Positions 16,353-26,434 of a DNA stretch of 64,000 nucleotides are shown here, piece after piece. Both the position numbers and the translations under genes were made by a program. Numbering within the stretch: position 1 is the stretch's first letter; each line of letters starts with the position of its first letter. The stretch lies in NCBI GenBank assembly GCA_946549035.1, contig CAMNQH010000001.1, forward strand, positions 44,523 to 108,522, given 5' to 3'. This stretch comes from an uncultured Lachnospiraceae bacterium. GTDB lineage: Bacteria > Bacillota > Clostridia > Lachnospirales > Lachnospiraceae. Under the pieces are notes generated by a model. It made no database searches. It saw nothing but the letters and a program-made list of their open reading frames with translations, and was not told the origin of the DNA.

Positions 16353-19300
16353 TCAAAACTCTTCCTCCACCATACTTCTATTCCGATGAAACACATCATA
16401 AATGCAAGGAACAACAATCAATGTCAATAGCGTACCATAAATCATGCCGCCAACCACGACTACTGCCATAGGCTGCATCATTTCCGAACCGGCGTCCAAT
16501 CCCAAGGCCATGGTGGACATGGCGATGATCGTGGTCAATGCCGTCATCAGAATGGGGCGAAGCCTAGTCTTGCCCGCCTCAATCAAGGCTTCTTTTTTAT
16601 CCATCCCTTCCCGGCGAAGCTGGTTGGTATAATCCACCATAACGATTCCGTTATTTACAATAATGCCCGTAAGCATGACAAAACCAATCAGCCCAATTAC
16701 GCTGATTTCACTGCCGGTAAAGAATAGAGCCAAGAACCCTCCGGTAAATGCCAGCGGCATGGTAAACATAATGATAAACGGCGATAATAGCGACTGGAAC
16801 TGGGCTACCATAATCAGATAGACAAATACCACCGCCAAAATCAGCATTAAAACTACCTGTTCCATCGCTTCATTGATTGTCTCATCCTCACCTGTCATTT
16901 CCAGGGTGAACCCTTGGGGACAGGAATATCCATCCAGCGCTTTTTCCACCTCTCTGGCCACCAGTCCCACATTATGTTCTTCATCTATAGCCGCTGAAAC
17001 CGTAATATAACGTTCCTGTGCATCACGGCTGATGGACTTAAGTCCCTCCGCTTCCTCAAAATTCGCAATTTCTTTCAGAGGAACGTCCTTTGTCTCTCCC
17101 TCTTTATCTGTGTAAGAAAACGTGAGCTCCCGGATATCCTGCCTGGCTACGTCCTCCTCCTCTGCGCCGGAAACATATACTTCATAATCCTTTACATCGG
17201 AAGATAAGGTGGTTGAAAGCTCCTCTCCTGCAAGGGTATCGCTCACCAGCTGGAATACCTGAGCCACTGTCATGCCGTATTCTGCTGCTTTATCTTTATT
17301 TACACTGATTTTAAACTGGGGAGCCGTCTCTTCCAATCCATCTGAAACCTCCGTGGTACCTTCCACAGACGCAACCAGCTCTGCCACATCCTTGGCAATC
17401 TCCTGGAGTTTATCCAGATCCCGTCCCTTCACCATTACGGAGATCCCGCTGCCTCCTAGCATACTCATATCCATAGAAGAAGAATCCACATGGATCTCTC
17501 CCTCCAAATCCTTCGTTCTGGACAAAATCTCTTTGGTAAGCTGCGCATTGGTAAGCTTTGGATCCTCTTTCAGAAGAATATACATGCTCACGGTATTTCC
17601 GCCGCCGCCCATTATTCCCTGGCCTCCTGCCATAGCTCCTATGGTATCAATATCCTCCAAATCTTCCAACCGCTTTATTACTTCCTCCGAAAGCTGTCCT
17701 GCTTCCTTCGTATCCGCTTCCTGAGGCGGCGTAAGGGTAACCGTCAGCTGTGGGCTTTCCATCTCCGCCATAAACGCCGTTCCATTGGTCAATGCCGCTG
17801 CAATACTTCCCGCCAAGAGCAAGACTGCCGCCAAAAATACAAGGGGCTTAACCCGAAGCATCACGCCCAACAGCTTTCCATATACCTCCTTCAGCCCATC
17901 AAACAGCGGATGCTTCCGCTCTACGGCTTTTCGCAGAAGGCCGCTGGCCATCATGGGCACAAAGGTCAAAGCAATCAACAGACTTGCAATGAGGCAATAA
18001 GCAATGGTAAGTCCCATATCCACAAACAATTGCCTGGTAATACCTTCTGTAAATATAATAGGTGCAAATACACAAATTGTAGTAAGAGTAGAAGCCACAA
18101 TTGCTCCGGCCACCTGTTTTGTCCCTTCTACCGCAGCCCGTTTCACCGGTTCCCCTTCTTTTCGCATCCGGTAAATATTTTCTATTACCACAATGGAATT
18201 GTCCACCAGCATACCAATTCCCAATGCCAACCCCGACAAAGAAATGACATTCAATGTAATACCTGAAAAATACATCAACACTACGGCAAAAATGACGCTG
18301 ACCGGTATCGCGCACGCAATTACAATCGTAGGCTTAACATCCTTTAAAAACAACAGTAAGATAATGACAGCGAGAATTCCACCCACGATCATATTCTGGA
18401 GCACAGAATCTACAATCATGTCTATATAAACTCCCTGGTCCATCAGCACTGTGGTATGAAGCCCTTCCTCCGTCTGGGAAAGCTCTTCAAACCGGTCCAG
18501 CACCCGGTCTGTCACATCTCCTGTTGCATAACCCGTTTGCTTCTCAATAGAAAGCATAATACCAGGGTTGCCATTGATACTTGCATATACCTCCTCTTCA
18601 TTGCTGGTAAGCTCCACATCCGCCACGTCTGTCAAACGGATGGGATCCACACCGTCCATCTTCATATCCAGGAGTACCAGATTCGAAAGAGCCTCCAAAT
18701 CTGCAACCTTATCCCCCACCCTTATCAAATACTGCTGTTTTTCTTCTGTAATATACCCGGCAGGCATGGAAAAATTCTGGGCCGCCAATAGATTTTTCAC
18801 CATCTCTACCGTCACAATGTCTTCCAAGTCTGCTTGTTTATACGCTTCTTCCTTTTGCTCTTCAAAAGAAGCTTTGGCCTCCTCAAGCTGCTGCTCCCCG
18901 GAACTTAATTGGGCCGACGCGCTTCCCATTTCAATAGATCCCAGAATCTGTCCTTTGCTTAACTGGCTTAGGGCATCGTTAATTGTTACCTTTCCTTCCG
19001 CAATACTTGACAGCGCGCCCTCAATCTGAGCAATTCCGCCGTTGATTTGAGCCAGATTCCCATTCATTTCTTCCATCAGGCCCGGCAAGTCATCCACCGT
19101 AAGGTTCTCTTTTCCCATCTGGGCGCCAAAGTCCGCTACCTGCTTTTCTACCGCTGCATACTGAACCTTCAATGCTTCCAAATCGATACCGGCAGCTTCA
19201 AGCATCTCCGGCGTCATAGCCTGGGCGGCCGTCACGGCTTCCCGAAGCTGGCCTGCCCCTGTAAGCAGCTGGCTCAGAGCCTCTATGCCCTGCTCCGCCT

Positions 19301-20117
19301 GGCTTTTGGCTCCCCAAAGCTCCTCCAGCTGTGTTTTAAGGCTGTTTTCCGTCATCAATAATTCCGTCTTACGGTCATACAATTCATTCTGTGCGCCGCT
19401 TACGGAATCCGCCAGCTCCTGCCGTCCTTCCTCCAAATCGCTTTTTCCAGATTCGATTTCGCTTTGAGCGTCGTTCATTTCCTTCTCTGCTTCGGCAAAG
19501 CTTTCATCCAAAGAGGCCTCAATTTTTTTATTTATCTTATCTATTTTCTCCTGATTCAGTGTAACTCGAATAGACTCTTCTATGGAGCCTACAACTTCCA
19601 CAGAAGCCACCCCTTCGATACTCTCAATCTCCGGCACCAGCTCGTTCTCCACATACAGGCTGATCTGCCCCCGGTCCATCCCGTCCATATCTGCCGCAGC
19701 CACCATAATCGGCAGCATATCCGGATTCAGCTTCATAATAATTGGATTCCCCACAGATTCCGGAAAATATCCTGCAATCTGATCCAGGCTTTCCCGCATT
19801 TCAATAGTCACAGAATCCATATTGGCAGTCTGTTCAAATTCCAAAACTACCATAGAATAATTCTCTGAAGAGGAAGAACTGATATGTTTGATATTAGACG
19901 TAGTAGCCATAGCGCTTTCGATTGGCTTGGTGACTGCCTCTTCCACCTCCTGAGGACTTGCCCCTGGATAAGAAGTCATTACAATTGCGTACGGCAAATT
20001 CATACTAGGCAGTAAATCTGTGGTCATCCGCGTCAAAGATACGACGCCCAAAACCACCACCAAAACGATTACCACTACCACCGTGTAAGGCTTCTTTACA
20101 CTGAATTTTGATAACAT
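16353..20117 (-). CDS. RND-family efflux transporter with coiled-coil insertion
   Basis: A 1254-residue AcrB/SwrC-like permease using proton motive force. TM1 is at residues 10-28. The loop after TM1 carries PYAIVMTSYPGASPQEVE. The middle cluster contains GLALGIGMLVDNSIVVIENIYR with the acidic residues of TM4, and a second cluster ends the protein with GIIVNNGIVMVDYTNQLRREG. Compared with about 1040 residues in AcrB, it has an extra block (about 200-435) rich in Glu/Gln/Leu heptads, with repeats like AQSEIESGKSDLEEGRQEL. This is a coiled coil on the outer face, likely replacing a separate adaptor in a single-membrane cell; that role is inference. Confidence 0.93.
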   Translation of the reverse strand: MLSKFSVKKPYTVVVVIVLVVVLGVVSLTRMTTDLLPSMNLPYAIVMTSYPGASPQEVEEAVTKPIESAMATTSNIKHISSSSSENYSMVVLEFEQTANMDSVTIEMRESLDQIAGYFPESVGNPIIMKLNPDMLPIMVAAADMDGMDRGQISLYVENELVPEIESIEGVASVEVVGSIEESIRVTLNQEKIDKINKKIEASLDESFAEAEKEMNDAQSEIESGKSDLEEGRQELADSVSGAQNELYDRKTELLMTENSLKTQLEELWGAKSQAEQGIEALSQLLTGAGQLREAVTAAQAMTPEMLEAAGIDLEALKVQYAAVEKQVADFGAQMGKENLTVDDLPGLMEEMNGNLAQINGGIAQIEGALSSIAEGKVTINDALSQLSKGQILGSIEMGSASAQLSSGEQQLEEAKASFEEQKEEAYKQADLEDIVTVEMVKNLLAAQNFSMPAGYITEEKQQYLIRVGDKVADLEALSNLVLLDMKMDGVDPIRLTDVADVELTSNEEEVYASINGNPGIMLSIEKQTGYATGDVTDRVLDRFEELSQTEEGLHTTVLMDQGVYIDMIVDSVLQNMIVGGILAVIILLLFLKDVKPTIVIACAIPVSVIFAVVLMYFSGITLNVISLSGLALGIGMLVDNSIVVIENIYRMRKEGEPVKRAAVEGTKQVAGAIVASTLTTICVFAPIIFTEGITRQLFVDMGLTIAYCLIASLLIALTFVPMMASGLLRKAVERKHPLFDGLKEVYGKLLGVMLRVKPLVFLAAVLLLAGSIAAALTNGTAFMAEMESPQLTVTLTPPQEADTKEAGQLSEEVIKRLEDLEDIDTIGAMAGGQGIMGGGGNTVSMYILLKEDPKLTNAQLTKEILSRTKDLEGEIHVDSSSMDMSMLGGSGISVMVKGRDLDKLQEIAKDVAELVASVEGTTEVSDGLEETAPQFKISVNKDKAAEYGMTVAQVFQLVSDTLAGEELSTTLSSDVKDYEVYVSGAEEEDVARQDIRELTFSYTDKEGETKDVPLKEIANFEEAEGLKSISRDAQERYITVSAAIDEEHNVGLVAREVEKALDGYSCPQGFTLEMTGEDETINEAMEQVVLMLILAVVFVYLIMVAQFQSLLSPFIIMFTMPLAFTGGFLALFFTGSEISVIGLIGFVMLTGIIVNNGIVMVDYTNQLRREGMDKKEALIEAGKTRLRPILMTALTTIIAMSTMALGLDAGSEMMQPMAVVVVGGMIYGTLLTLIVVPCIYDVFHRNRSMVEEEF

Positions 20118-20168
20118 GATTTTATCTCCTCTTTTTATCTTTTTCCGTCAAAAATACCTGGCACTGGA

Positions 20169-20197
20169 AGTTTATTCCCTTTTTCCATTCATTGCAA
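20169..20197 (-). promoter_or_regulatory. Sigma-A promoter for the RND transporter
   Basis: TTGCAA (20192-20197), 17-nt spacer, TAAACT (20169-20174) on the minus strand; predicted start near 20162. The divergent plus-strand gene has an extended -10-like TGCTAAACT near 20263-20271. Confidence 0.55.
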
Positions 20198-20300
20198 CTG
20201 TTTTTTTCTAAAAACTTCCTAAATTTTTTATAAAATGTTCTGTTCTAATTCACGTTCTTATGCTAAACTAAGAGAAAGACTTAAGTATGGAGGAAAAAAT

Positions 20301-20924
20301 ATGGCAATTGAAACGTTACGGCAATTACAGCCCTATCATCTTGACGTACTGACAGAGATTGGAAATATAGGTTCCGGGAACGCTGCTACCGCTCTGGCCT
20401 CTATGATGAACACCACGGTAGAAATCGCTATCCCCACCATCACACTGGTAGATTATGAAGAAGTAGCCGCCCTCTTAGGAGGCAGCGACGCTACTGCCAT
20501 CGGCATTTCCCTGGATATAACCGGCGATATTTCCGGAATGATTCTGCATGTCCTTCACACAGATTTTGCCGATAAACTAATCAATACGTTTTATCCTGCG
20601 CAAATCAGCTCCTTAAACGACATACAGGAAATGGATATGTCCGTCATCAGCGAGATGGGAAATATTACCTCTGCAGCTTATGTAAACGCTCTGGCAAAAC
20701 TCACGAACCTGTTTATCAATATCAGTCCGCCAGACAGTCAAAAGGATACCATCCGCCAGATCCTGGATGATTCTGCGGCAGCCATGCCGGAAATGAGCCG
20801 GCAGGTATTATTTATAGACGAGAAACTGATTATCGGCGGTTCCAAAATCAACTGCGGGCTGATTCTGATGTTGGAAATGGAATCCCTGAAAACTTTATTC
20901 GACCACTTGGGAGTAACTTACTAA
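20301..20924 (+). CDS. CheC-family chemotaxis phosphatase, solitary
   Basis: A 207-residue cytoplasmic protein of the CheC/FliY phosphatase family, which dephosphorylates CheY-P. Both CheC active-site motifs are complete: LTEIGNIGSGNAATAL with a Pro about 22 residues on (residues 18-45), and SEMGNITSAAYVNAL followed by ISPP (about 116-143). ATG 20301 has GGAGG upstream; the frame reaches to 20235 without RBS. No che or flagellar gene is in the window, so the partner is unseen; it may serve a distant chemotaxis or other receiver system. It is one of only two plus-strand genes. Confidence 0.9.
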   Translation: MAIETLRQLQPYHLDVLTEIGNIGSGNAATALASMMNTTVEIAIPTITLVDYEEVAALLGGSDATAIGISLDITGDISGMILHVLHTDFADKLINTFYPAQISSLNDIQEMDMSVISEMGNITSAAYVNALAKLTNLFINISPPDSQKDTIRQILDDSAAAMPEMSRQVLFIDEKLIIGGSKINCGLILMLEMESLKTLFDHLGVTY

Positions 20925-20945
20925 TTTATGAAAATTTTATTCATA

Positions 20946-20965
20946 TCCTGTCCTACCAGACAGGA
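20946..20965. terminator. Weak terminator hairpin between CheC gene and amidase
   Basis: TCCTGTC (20946-20952) and GACAGGA (20959-20965) form a 7-bp stem with a 6-nt loop, followed by ATATTATT on the plus strand. A second 8-bp stem, CGGAAGCA/TGCTTCCG, lies at 21001-21030 without a T-run. Confidence 0.45.
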
Positions 20966-21042
20966 ATATTATTCTGCGCCTCTGGCTGTCTCTATGTATC
21001 CGGAAGCATCCTCTAAGCAGGCTGCTTCCGTGTCTTGACTTG

Positions 21043-22245
21043 CTAATTCCCAAAATACGCGTCAATTCCGTCTGCCATTCCCACGGCCAGCTGACCCTGG
21101 TAGCTTTCAGACGCCATATTTTGATCTTCTGCGGGATTTGTCATAAATCCCATTTCCACAATCGTAACCGGCACCTGACACCAGTTAATGCCGCTCATAG
21201 AATCCGTCTCCCAAACGCTTTGCTTATTGGCTCCGGTAGCATTTACCATCGCATCCAGTACACAATCCGACAACCGTCTGCACTCCTCGTACAAATTCCC
21301 GTTATAAGGATTGCCGGAAGTCTGACAAATCGTTAAAATACCGTTCTGAGCGCTATCATCCGCCCCATTGGCATGAACCCGGATAAATGCATCTGCCCCG
21401 GCGTCATTGGCCGTCTGGGCACGTTGGGCGTTACTGATATTCACATCGTTGCTTTCCCGAATCATCAGAACTTGATATCCCCTTGCCTCCAGTTCATCCC
21501 GAAGCTTCAAAGATACTGCCAGAGTCAGCTCATATTCCGCCAAACCAGTAGCTACTCCCCTGGTTCCGCTGGCAACCTTGGCTTTTGTTTCCGATGCCCC
21601 AGGCCCTATCGGTTCCTGCTCGCTGTTGCCCTGGGCCTGATGTCCGGCGTCAATCACCACCAAATACCCATTTTCCTGCATTTGGGATGCAGGCGTCAGA
21701 TATTCGGATGCAACATAATATTCCTTTCCCTCCAACTGTACCGCGCTCCATGTGCCGTCATTAGCGGTCCGAATAAAGCTTTCTCTTCGGGAGGCCACCC
21801 GGTACACTTCGCTGTCCGTAGAGGGCTCTGTACGAATATTCACATTGGAAGAAGCACAGACCTCTTCCTGCGCATAAACAACCGTATCCGGATTCAGCAC
21901 AGCAGGAGCATCTTCCTTCTTCTGCTCTTCTTTTTCAGCTTCTTCCTCTTTCGCCTCTTCCCTTGATTGCTCCTGGCTGTCTTTATCCTCCTGCTCTTCC
22001 ACCGGTTCCTGGTTGTCTTCTGACTTTTGTTCTTCCCCGGAATCTTGTTCTTTCTCCTGTTCCTGATTGTCTTTTGTCTCCTGATCTTCCTCTTTTGAAT
22101 CCTCCGAGGTATCTTGGACTTCCCTTTTTACTTCTGCATCCCCTTCCTCGCTGTCTCTAGGCCCCACACTGCAGCCAGCCAAAATACCCAATAGCAAAAC
22201 AATCGCTGCAAACAATCCCCAATAGCAGGTTCTTTTTTTCCTCAT
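21043..22245 (-). CDS. Lipoprotein N-acetylmuramoyl-L-alanine amidase with SH3 domain
   Basis: A 400-residue cell-surface peptidoglycan amidase. A type II signal peptide ends in the lipobox LAGC (Cys25). A long Glu/Gln/Lys/Asp-rich low-complexity stalk (about 30-112) spans the wall. An SH3b-type domain (about 128-190) begins [12 protein letters not shown]. The amidase_3 domain (about 195-400) has VIDAGHQ (His202 zinc ligand), [11 protein letters not shown] with the second ligand Glu, IRVHANG, and the catalytic Glu in VEMGFM. It has no operon partner; a GAGGATAAAAGAAA Shine-Dalgarno precedes the ATG. Confidence 0.93.
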   Translation of the reverse strand: MRKKRTCYWGLFAAIVLLLGILAGCSVGPRDSEEGDAEVKREVQDTSEDSKEEDQETKDNQEQEKEQDSGEEQKSEDNQEPVEEQEDKDSQEQSREEAKEEEAEKEEQKKEDAPAVLNPDTVVYAQEEVCASSNVNIRTEPSTDSEVYRVASRRESFIRTANDGTWSAVQLEGKEYYVASEYLTPASQMQENGYLVVIDAGHQAQGNSEQEPIGPGASETKAKVASGTRGVATGLAEYELTLAVSLKLRDELEARGYQVLMIRESNDVNISNAQRAQTANDAGADAFIRVHANGADDSAQNGILTICQTSGNPYNGNLYEECRRLSDCVLDAMVNATGANKQSVWETDSMSGINWCQVPVTIVEMGFMTNPAEDQNMASESYQGQLAVGMADGIDAYFGN

Positions 22246-22329
22246 TTTCTTTTATCCTCATTACTTTCTCATAAACATTACGTTTTTCTCATAGCCCCTT
22301 TGACGACGCGTCTCGTTACATCGCTGTCA

Positions 22330-23709
22330 CTATAAGTAAGACGCTACGGTTCCTATACTGCATACGGCATTCAAAATCCCTGCCGCTCCCGCAAGAATGA
22401 GTATCTGTATTTTTCCCTGGCGCAGCAGCTTCGCTCCCAACAGCCCCGCCAAAAACCACAGTAAAATCTGAGCCACAAAATAAACACGTGCTCCAGAAGC
22501 ATACATCGTGGGAGAAAAAAACATGATTCCCTCGCTGGCGCAGGCTGCCAGCAAAAGCAGCGTCAACTGTAGTTTTTCCAATCGTTTCTCTCCCAAAGCC
22601 CACAGCAAAGCAAGGGTAAAAACCATCGCCGTCCCCCACCATAATAACGCCAACCAATGTTGTCCCGTTAAAGAAGACGGCTCTGCCACTTGCGTGACGC
22701 ACTGATTAAAATCTGTTACACCCATTCCCATTTCCGAGCAGAAGGAAACACCTAAAAAGGGAAACAATGCCACTACCGCCTCTATCCCTGCAATTAGGGC
22801 AAAGACACGGCTGCTTCTATTCTTTTTTTGCAGCATCAAAAGCATTGCAAATATCCAAATCATAAAAAACAGAAGTTTTCCTTCATTGGCAAAGCTAGAA
22901 AGCATCCACTGAACTGTAATAAAAATATGATTTCCCATGGACATCGTCTCATATTGAGGCATAAAACGCAAAATCTCCGTCTGTGTCCTTGCCTCCGTCC
23001 CCGGGGAAATAAACAGCACAATCAAAGCGGCCGCCATTATGACAATTTCGATGAGATGCCAAACGGGAACTCTGCGGCTGTGATAAATTTCATATCCCAC
23101 CGCCAAAATTGCAAAGGCAATCACCACCGCCCCAATCTGCTCCTGCCCCATAGCAGCAATAAAACCGCAAGGAATCCCATAAAGAAAGGACAAAAGGCGC
23201 ATATCTTCCCTTCGGTATACTAGATCTGCGAACGGCATAATCCCCCAGATTCCCGCCGCAATGGACCACAAATAAAAAGTAGATCCGGTAATCCAAAACG
23301 CTCCATAGCCAATCACTTCGATTCCCAAACACAGAACCAATACATAAATCAATAACGCTGTAAAAAAGCTTTGCCTTGGCTCTTTCTCCCCTGCAAGCTT
23401 CTTAACTAAATGAATCAGTCCGGCGGGCAGCATAGTGAAAATAAAAGCATTTGCCGGCTGCCAAAAGCCTTTGCCAAAGTAAAAGGCAAGATAGGTCATA
23501 GTCTCAGAAGTCATCCGCCCTTCCCAGCCTATATAACGCATTTTCAGGTATTCCCAGAGGGGCATGCTGTGAGCCATGGAGGAAAAATAAGCATCATCCC
23601 CGTCTGTATAAGAAATAAACCCGCAAAGCAGCCATGCAGCCAGAAAGAATCCCACAAACAGGATTCTTTCTCCGATGATATAATATCTGTCTCTCTCTAT
23701 TGATTGCAA
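22330..23709 (-). CDS. Polytopic membrane protein, DUF6056-like
   Basis: A 459-residue protein with about 11-12 hydrophobic helices. Near the first extracytoplasmic loop it has SYTDGDDAYFSS, a short Asp-rich motif typical of the GT-C-like DUF6056/GtrC group thought to move sugars from lipid carriers; the activity here is inferred. The start is TTG 23709, which overlaps the last 13 bases of pyk and has AGAGGAG seven bases upstream, inside pyk; no ATG start fits better. It is the last gene of the arcC-pyk unit. Confidence 0.75.
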   Translation of the reverse strand: MQSIERDRYYIIGERILFVGFFLAAWLLCGFISYTDGDDAYFSSMAHSMPLWEYLKMRYIGWEGRMTSETMTYLAFYFGKGFWQPANAFIFTMLPAGLIHLVKKLAGEKEPRQSFFTALLIYVLVLCLGIEVIGYGAFWITGSTFYLWSIAAGIWGIMPFADLVYRREDMRLLSFLYGIPCGFIAAMGQEQIGAVVIAFAILAVGYEIYHSRRVPVWHLIEIVIMAAALIVLFISPGTEARTQTEILRFMPQYETMSMGNHIFITVQWMLSSFANEGKLLFFMIWIFAMLLMLQKKNRSSRVFALIAGIEAVVALFPFLGVSFCSEMGMGVTDFNQCVTQVAEPSSLTGQHWLALLWWGTAMVFTLALLWALGEKRLEKLQLTLLLLAACASEGIMFFSPTMYASGARVYFVAQILLWFLAGLLGAKLLRQGKIQILILAGAAGILNAVCSIGTVASYL

Positions 23710-25448
23710 CTGACAACTCCTCTTTTTCCGTCCAGAGTCACATATGCTCCGGTCTTTAATATCTTTGTGGCATTCTTAGCCCCTACAAGTACCGGAAGCT
23801 CCAAACTAAGGCCAACAATCGCCGCATGGGTATTTACCCCCTCTGCCTCTACAATAATACCAGAGGATACCCGAATCTGGTCAATCATCTCATTATCTGT
23901 CTCTTTCGTAACGATTATGTCGCCGTCTTTAAAATTCTTTCTCAATTCCTGGACGTTCTCGCAGACGCAAAGATTCCCGGCAGCTTTCTTGGGCACCACG
24001 CTTTCTCCGGTGATAAGGATATGGCCTGCCACATGTACCTTTACCATATTGGTAGTACCGGAAACTCCCAGGGGAATCCCCGCTGTGATGACCGTAATAT
24101 CACCCATTTCAATCAGTCCCGCCTTTTCCGCCTCGTCTACCGCATACTCAAAGAGCTCGTCGGCATTTTCCTTCCGCTCTAACACCAGAGGCGTAACGCC
24201 CCAGGATAAATTCAACTGGCGGCACACTTTCTCCGACATACTGCAGCCGATTACCGGACAGCTTGGGCGGTACTTGGATACCATCCGGGCTGTCCTCCCG
24301 GAATGGGATACTGTAATAATTGCGGATGCATTTAAATCCTCCGCCGTAGTACAGGTAGCATGGGAAATCGCATTGGTAATATCCGGATTGCTCATGCTCT
24401 CCCGACGTTTGAATTTGGCACGGTAATCAATATCCTGCTCTGTCCGGGCGGCAATTTTCACCATAGTCTTTACCGCCTCTACCGGATACAGACCCGCCGC
24501 CGTTTCTCCGGAAAGCATAATGGCGCTGGTTCCGTCATAAATGGCATTGGCCACATCCGTTGCTTCCGCCCGGGTAGGCCTGGGATTCTTCATCATGGAA
24601 TCCAGCATCTGAGTAGCCGTAATAACCTGTTTTCCGGCATTATACACCTTCTCAATAATCATTTTCTGGATCACCGGCACTTCCTCTAAAGGAATCTCCA
24701 CACCCATATCTCCTCTGGCTACCATAATCCCATCGGAAACACGAATGATTTCGTCAATATTGTCCACACCCTGCATATTCTCAATCTTGGAAATAATATT
24801 GATACTGTGGCAGTCCTTTTCTTCAAAAATCCTGCGGATCTGTAACACATCGTCTGCGCTCCGCACAAAGGAAGCTGCTATAAAATCAAAATCATGTTCA
24901 ATACCAAATACAATGTCCTCATAATCTTTTGCACTGATGTAGGGCATAGACAGTTCTACATTGGGTACATTAACGCCCTTTTTGTTGGAAATGGCGCCGC
25001 CGTTTTTCACAACGCAAATAATCTCCTGATCCGTCACCTGCTGTACCACCATTTCAATCAGACCGTCGTCTATCAAAATCGTAACGCCGGGAGACACGTC
25101 TTTTACCAGTCCCTGATACGTAATGGAAGCTTTCGTTTCATCCCCCAAAAGCTCTTCTGTCGTCAAGGTAAAGGTCTGTCCCTCCTTCAGCACGGCTTTT
25201 CCATCCTTCAGCTGTCCCAGCCGGATCTCAGGCCCTTTGGTATCCAGCAGCGTAGCCACCGGAAGTCCCAGGCTTTCACGCATTTTGCATACCTGCTCCA
25301 GACGTCTGCCCTGTTCTGCATGATCTCCATGGGAAAAATTAAATCTGGCAACATCCATGCCCTCCAGCATCAACTGTTTTAAAACCTCCTCTTGCTCTGT
25401 GGAGGGTCCCAAGGTACAAATAATCTTTGTTTTCCTGTTTGTTTTCAT
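23697..25448 (-). CDS. pyk: Pyruvate kinase with C-terminal PEP-utilising domain
   Basis: A 583-residue glycolytic enzyme making pyruvate and ATP from PEP and ADP. The N-terminus has KTKIICTLGPST and MDVARFNFSHG. The signature around the catalytic Lys is INIISKIEN, followed by DGIMVARGDMGVEIP and ATQMLDSM. After the usual C-domain, about 100 extra residues (about 485-583) form the phosphohistidine-like domain seen in Bacillus and clostridial pyruvate kinases, with EAEGVNTHAAIVGLSLELP; its His-containing TH motif is present. ATG 25448 has AGGAAGG upstream; the longer frame to 25487 is not used. It lies 42 bp after arcC. Confidence 0.96.
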   Translation of the reverse strand: MKTNRKTKIICTLGPSTEQEEVLKQLMLEGMDVARFNFSHGDHAEQGRRLEQVCKMRESLGLPVATLLDTKGPEIRLGQLKDGKAVLKEGQTFTLTTEELLGDETKASITYQGLVKDVSPGVTILIDDGLIEMVVQQVTDQEIICVVKNGGAISNKKGVNVPNVELSMPYISAKDYEDIVFGIEHDFDFIAASFVRSADDVLQIRRIFEEKDCHSINIISKIENMQGVDNIDEIIRVSDGIMVARGDMGVEIPLEEVPVIQKMIIEKVYNAGKQVITATQMLDSMMKNPRPTRAEATDVANAIYDGTSAIMLSGETAAGLYPVEAVKTMVKIAARTEQDIDYRAKFKRRESMSNPDITNAISHATCTTAEDLNASAIITVSHSGRTARMVSKYRPSCPVIGCSMSEKVCRQLNLSWGVTPLVLERKENADELFEYAVDEAEKAGLIEMGDITVITAGIPLGVSGTTNMVKVHVAGHILITGESVVPKKAAGNLCVCENVQELRKNFKDGDIIVTKETDNEMIDQIRVSSGIIVEAEGVNTHAAIVGLSLELPVLVGAKNATKILKTGAYVTLDGKRGVVSCNQ

Positions 25449-25490
25449 GTTTCTGCCTTCCTTTCTAAAATTCCCCCGCCAAAACACTCC

Positions 25491-26423
25491 CTACTTACGA
25501 ATGATGGTTCCCGTCGCCCCGGCCAATCCCTCTTTAGTCTTGTCAAGCCTTGTAATCAACACACTGCGCACTGCAGAGTTCCCGATAAATTCCAGTGCAG
25601 CCTCTATCTTGGGAAGCATCGTTCCTTCTCCAAATTGGCCTTCCTGTCTATATGCCTTCGCCTCCGCCACAGTCATAGCGTCCAAAGGTTTCGGCGCATC
25701 CGTCTCAAAATTAAGACAGACTTTCTCCACGCCAGTTAAAATCACCAACATATCCGCGTCTAAAAGCCGGGCCAGTTTTCCCGCCGCCGTATCTTTTTCT
25801 ATAACGGCTCCGGCGCCCTTTAAATGATTCCCCTGCACCAATACGGGAATCCCGCCGCCGCCGCAGGCTACCACAATCTGATCCGCATCCAGAAGAGCCC
25901 GGATAGCGTCTGCTTCTATTACCTCCATGGGCTTTGGCGCCGCCACAATCCGACGGTAGCCTCCCGGAACCTGCACCACATGATTGCCTTTTTTCTCCTC
26001 TGCTTCGGCTTCTTCTTTCGTCATAGTCCTGCCTATGATTTTAGTAGGATGATAAAAGGCATCGTCATAAGGATCCACACTGACCTGAGTCAATATGGTG
26101 GACACCGGCTTATAAATACCTCGGTTCAAAAGCTCCGTCCGTATGGCATTCTGCAAATCGTATCCAATATATCCTTGGCTCATGGCAGAGCATACAGACA
26201 TAGGAGTAGCCGTATATTCCGGATGCGCCATACAAAATTCCGCCATAGCCGTATGAATCATCCCCACCTGCGGCCCATTGCTGTGGGTAATCGCCACCTG
26301 ATAATCATCTTGAATAAAATCGGCAACTGCTTTTGCCGTTCTTTTTGTAGCATCCTTCTGTTCCGGAAGCGTAGTCCCCAACGCTTCATGTCCCAGGGCA
26401 ATTACGATTCTCTTCTTCCTCAT
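25491..26423 (-). CDS. arcC: Carbamate kinase
   Basis: A 310-residue amino acid kinase family enzyme that makes ATP from carbamoyl phosphate. Visible motifs are VIALGHEALG, the substrate loop THSNGPQVGM, CSAMSQGYIGYDLQNA, and IVACGGGGIPV; these are diagnostic for ArcC. The usual ADI-pathway partners arcA and arcB are absent; instead pyk follows, so here the gene may serve purine or agmatine-type fermentation encoded elsewhere (inference). GGAGG before the ATG. Its leader holds nested inverted repeats overlapping the promoter. Confidence 0.95.
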   Translation of the reverse strand: MRKKRIVIALGHEALGTTLPEQKDATKRTAKAVADFIQDDYQVAITHSNGPQVGMIHTAMAEFCMAHPEYTATPMSVCSAMSQGYIGYDLQNAIRTELLNRGIYKPVSTILTQVSVDPYDDAFYHPTKIIGRTMTKEEAEAEEKKGNHVVQVPGGYRRIVAAPKPMEVIEADAIRALLDADQIVVACGGGGIPVLVQGNHLKGAGAVIEKDTAAGKLARLLDADMLVILTGVEKVCLNFETDAPKPLDAMTVAEAKAYRQEGQFGEGTMLPKIEAALEFIGNSAVRSVLITRLDKTKEGLAGATGTIIRK

Positions 26424-26434
26424 AAAAACACCTC

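Noticed and set aside
23704..24426. A 240-residue plus-strand frame opposite pyk
   Set aside because: Shadow of pyk; Ser/Thr/Phe-rich product without motif.
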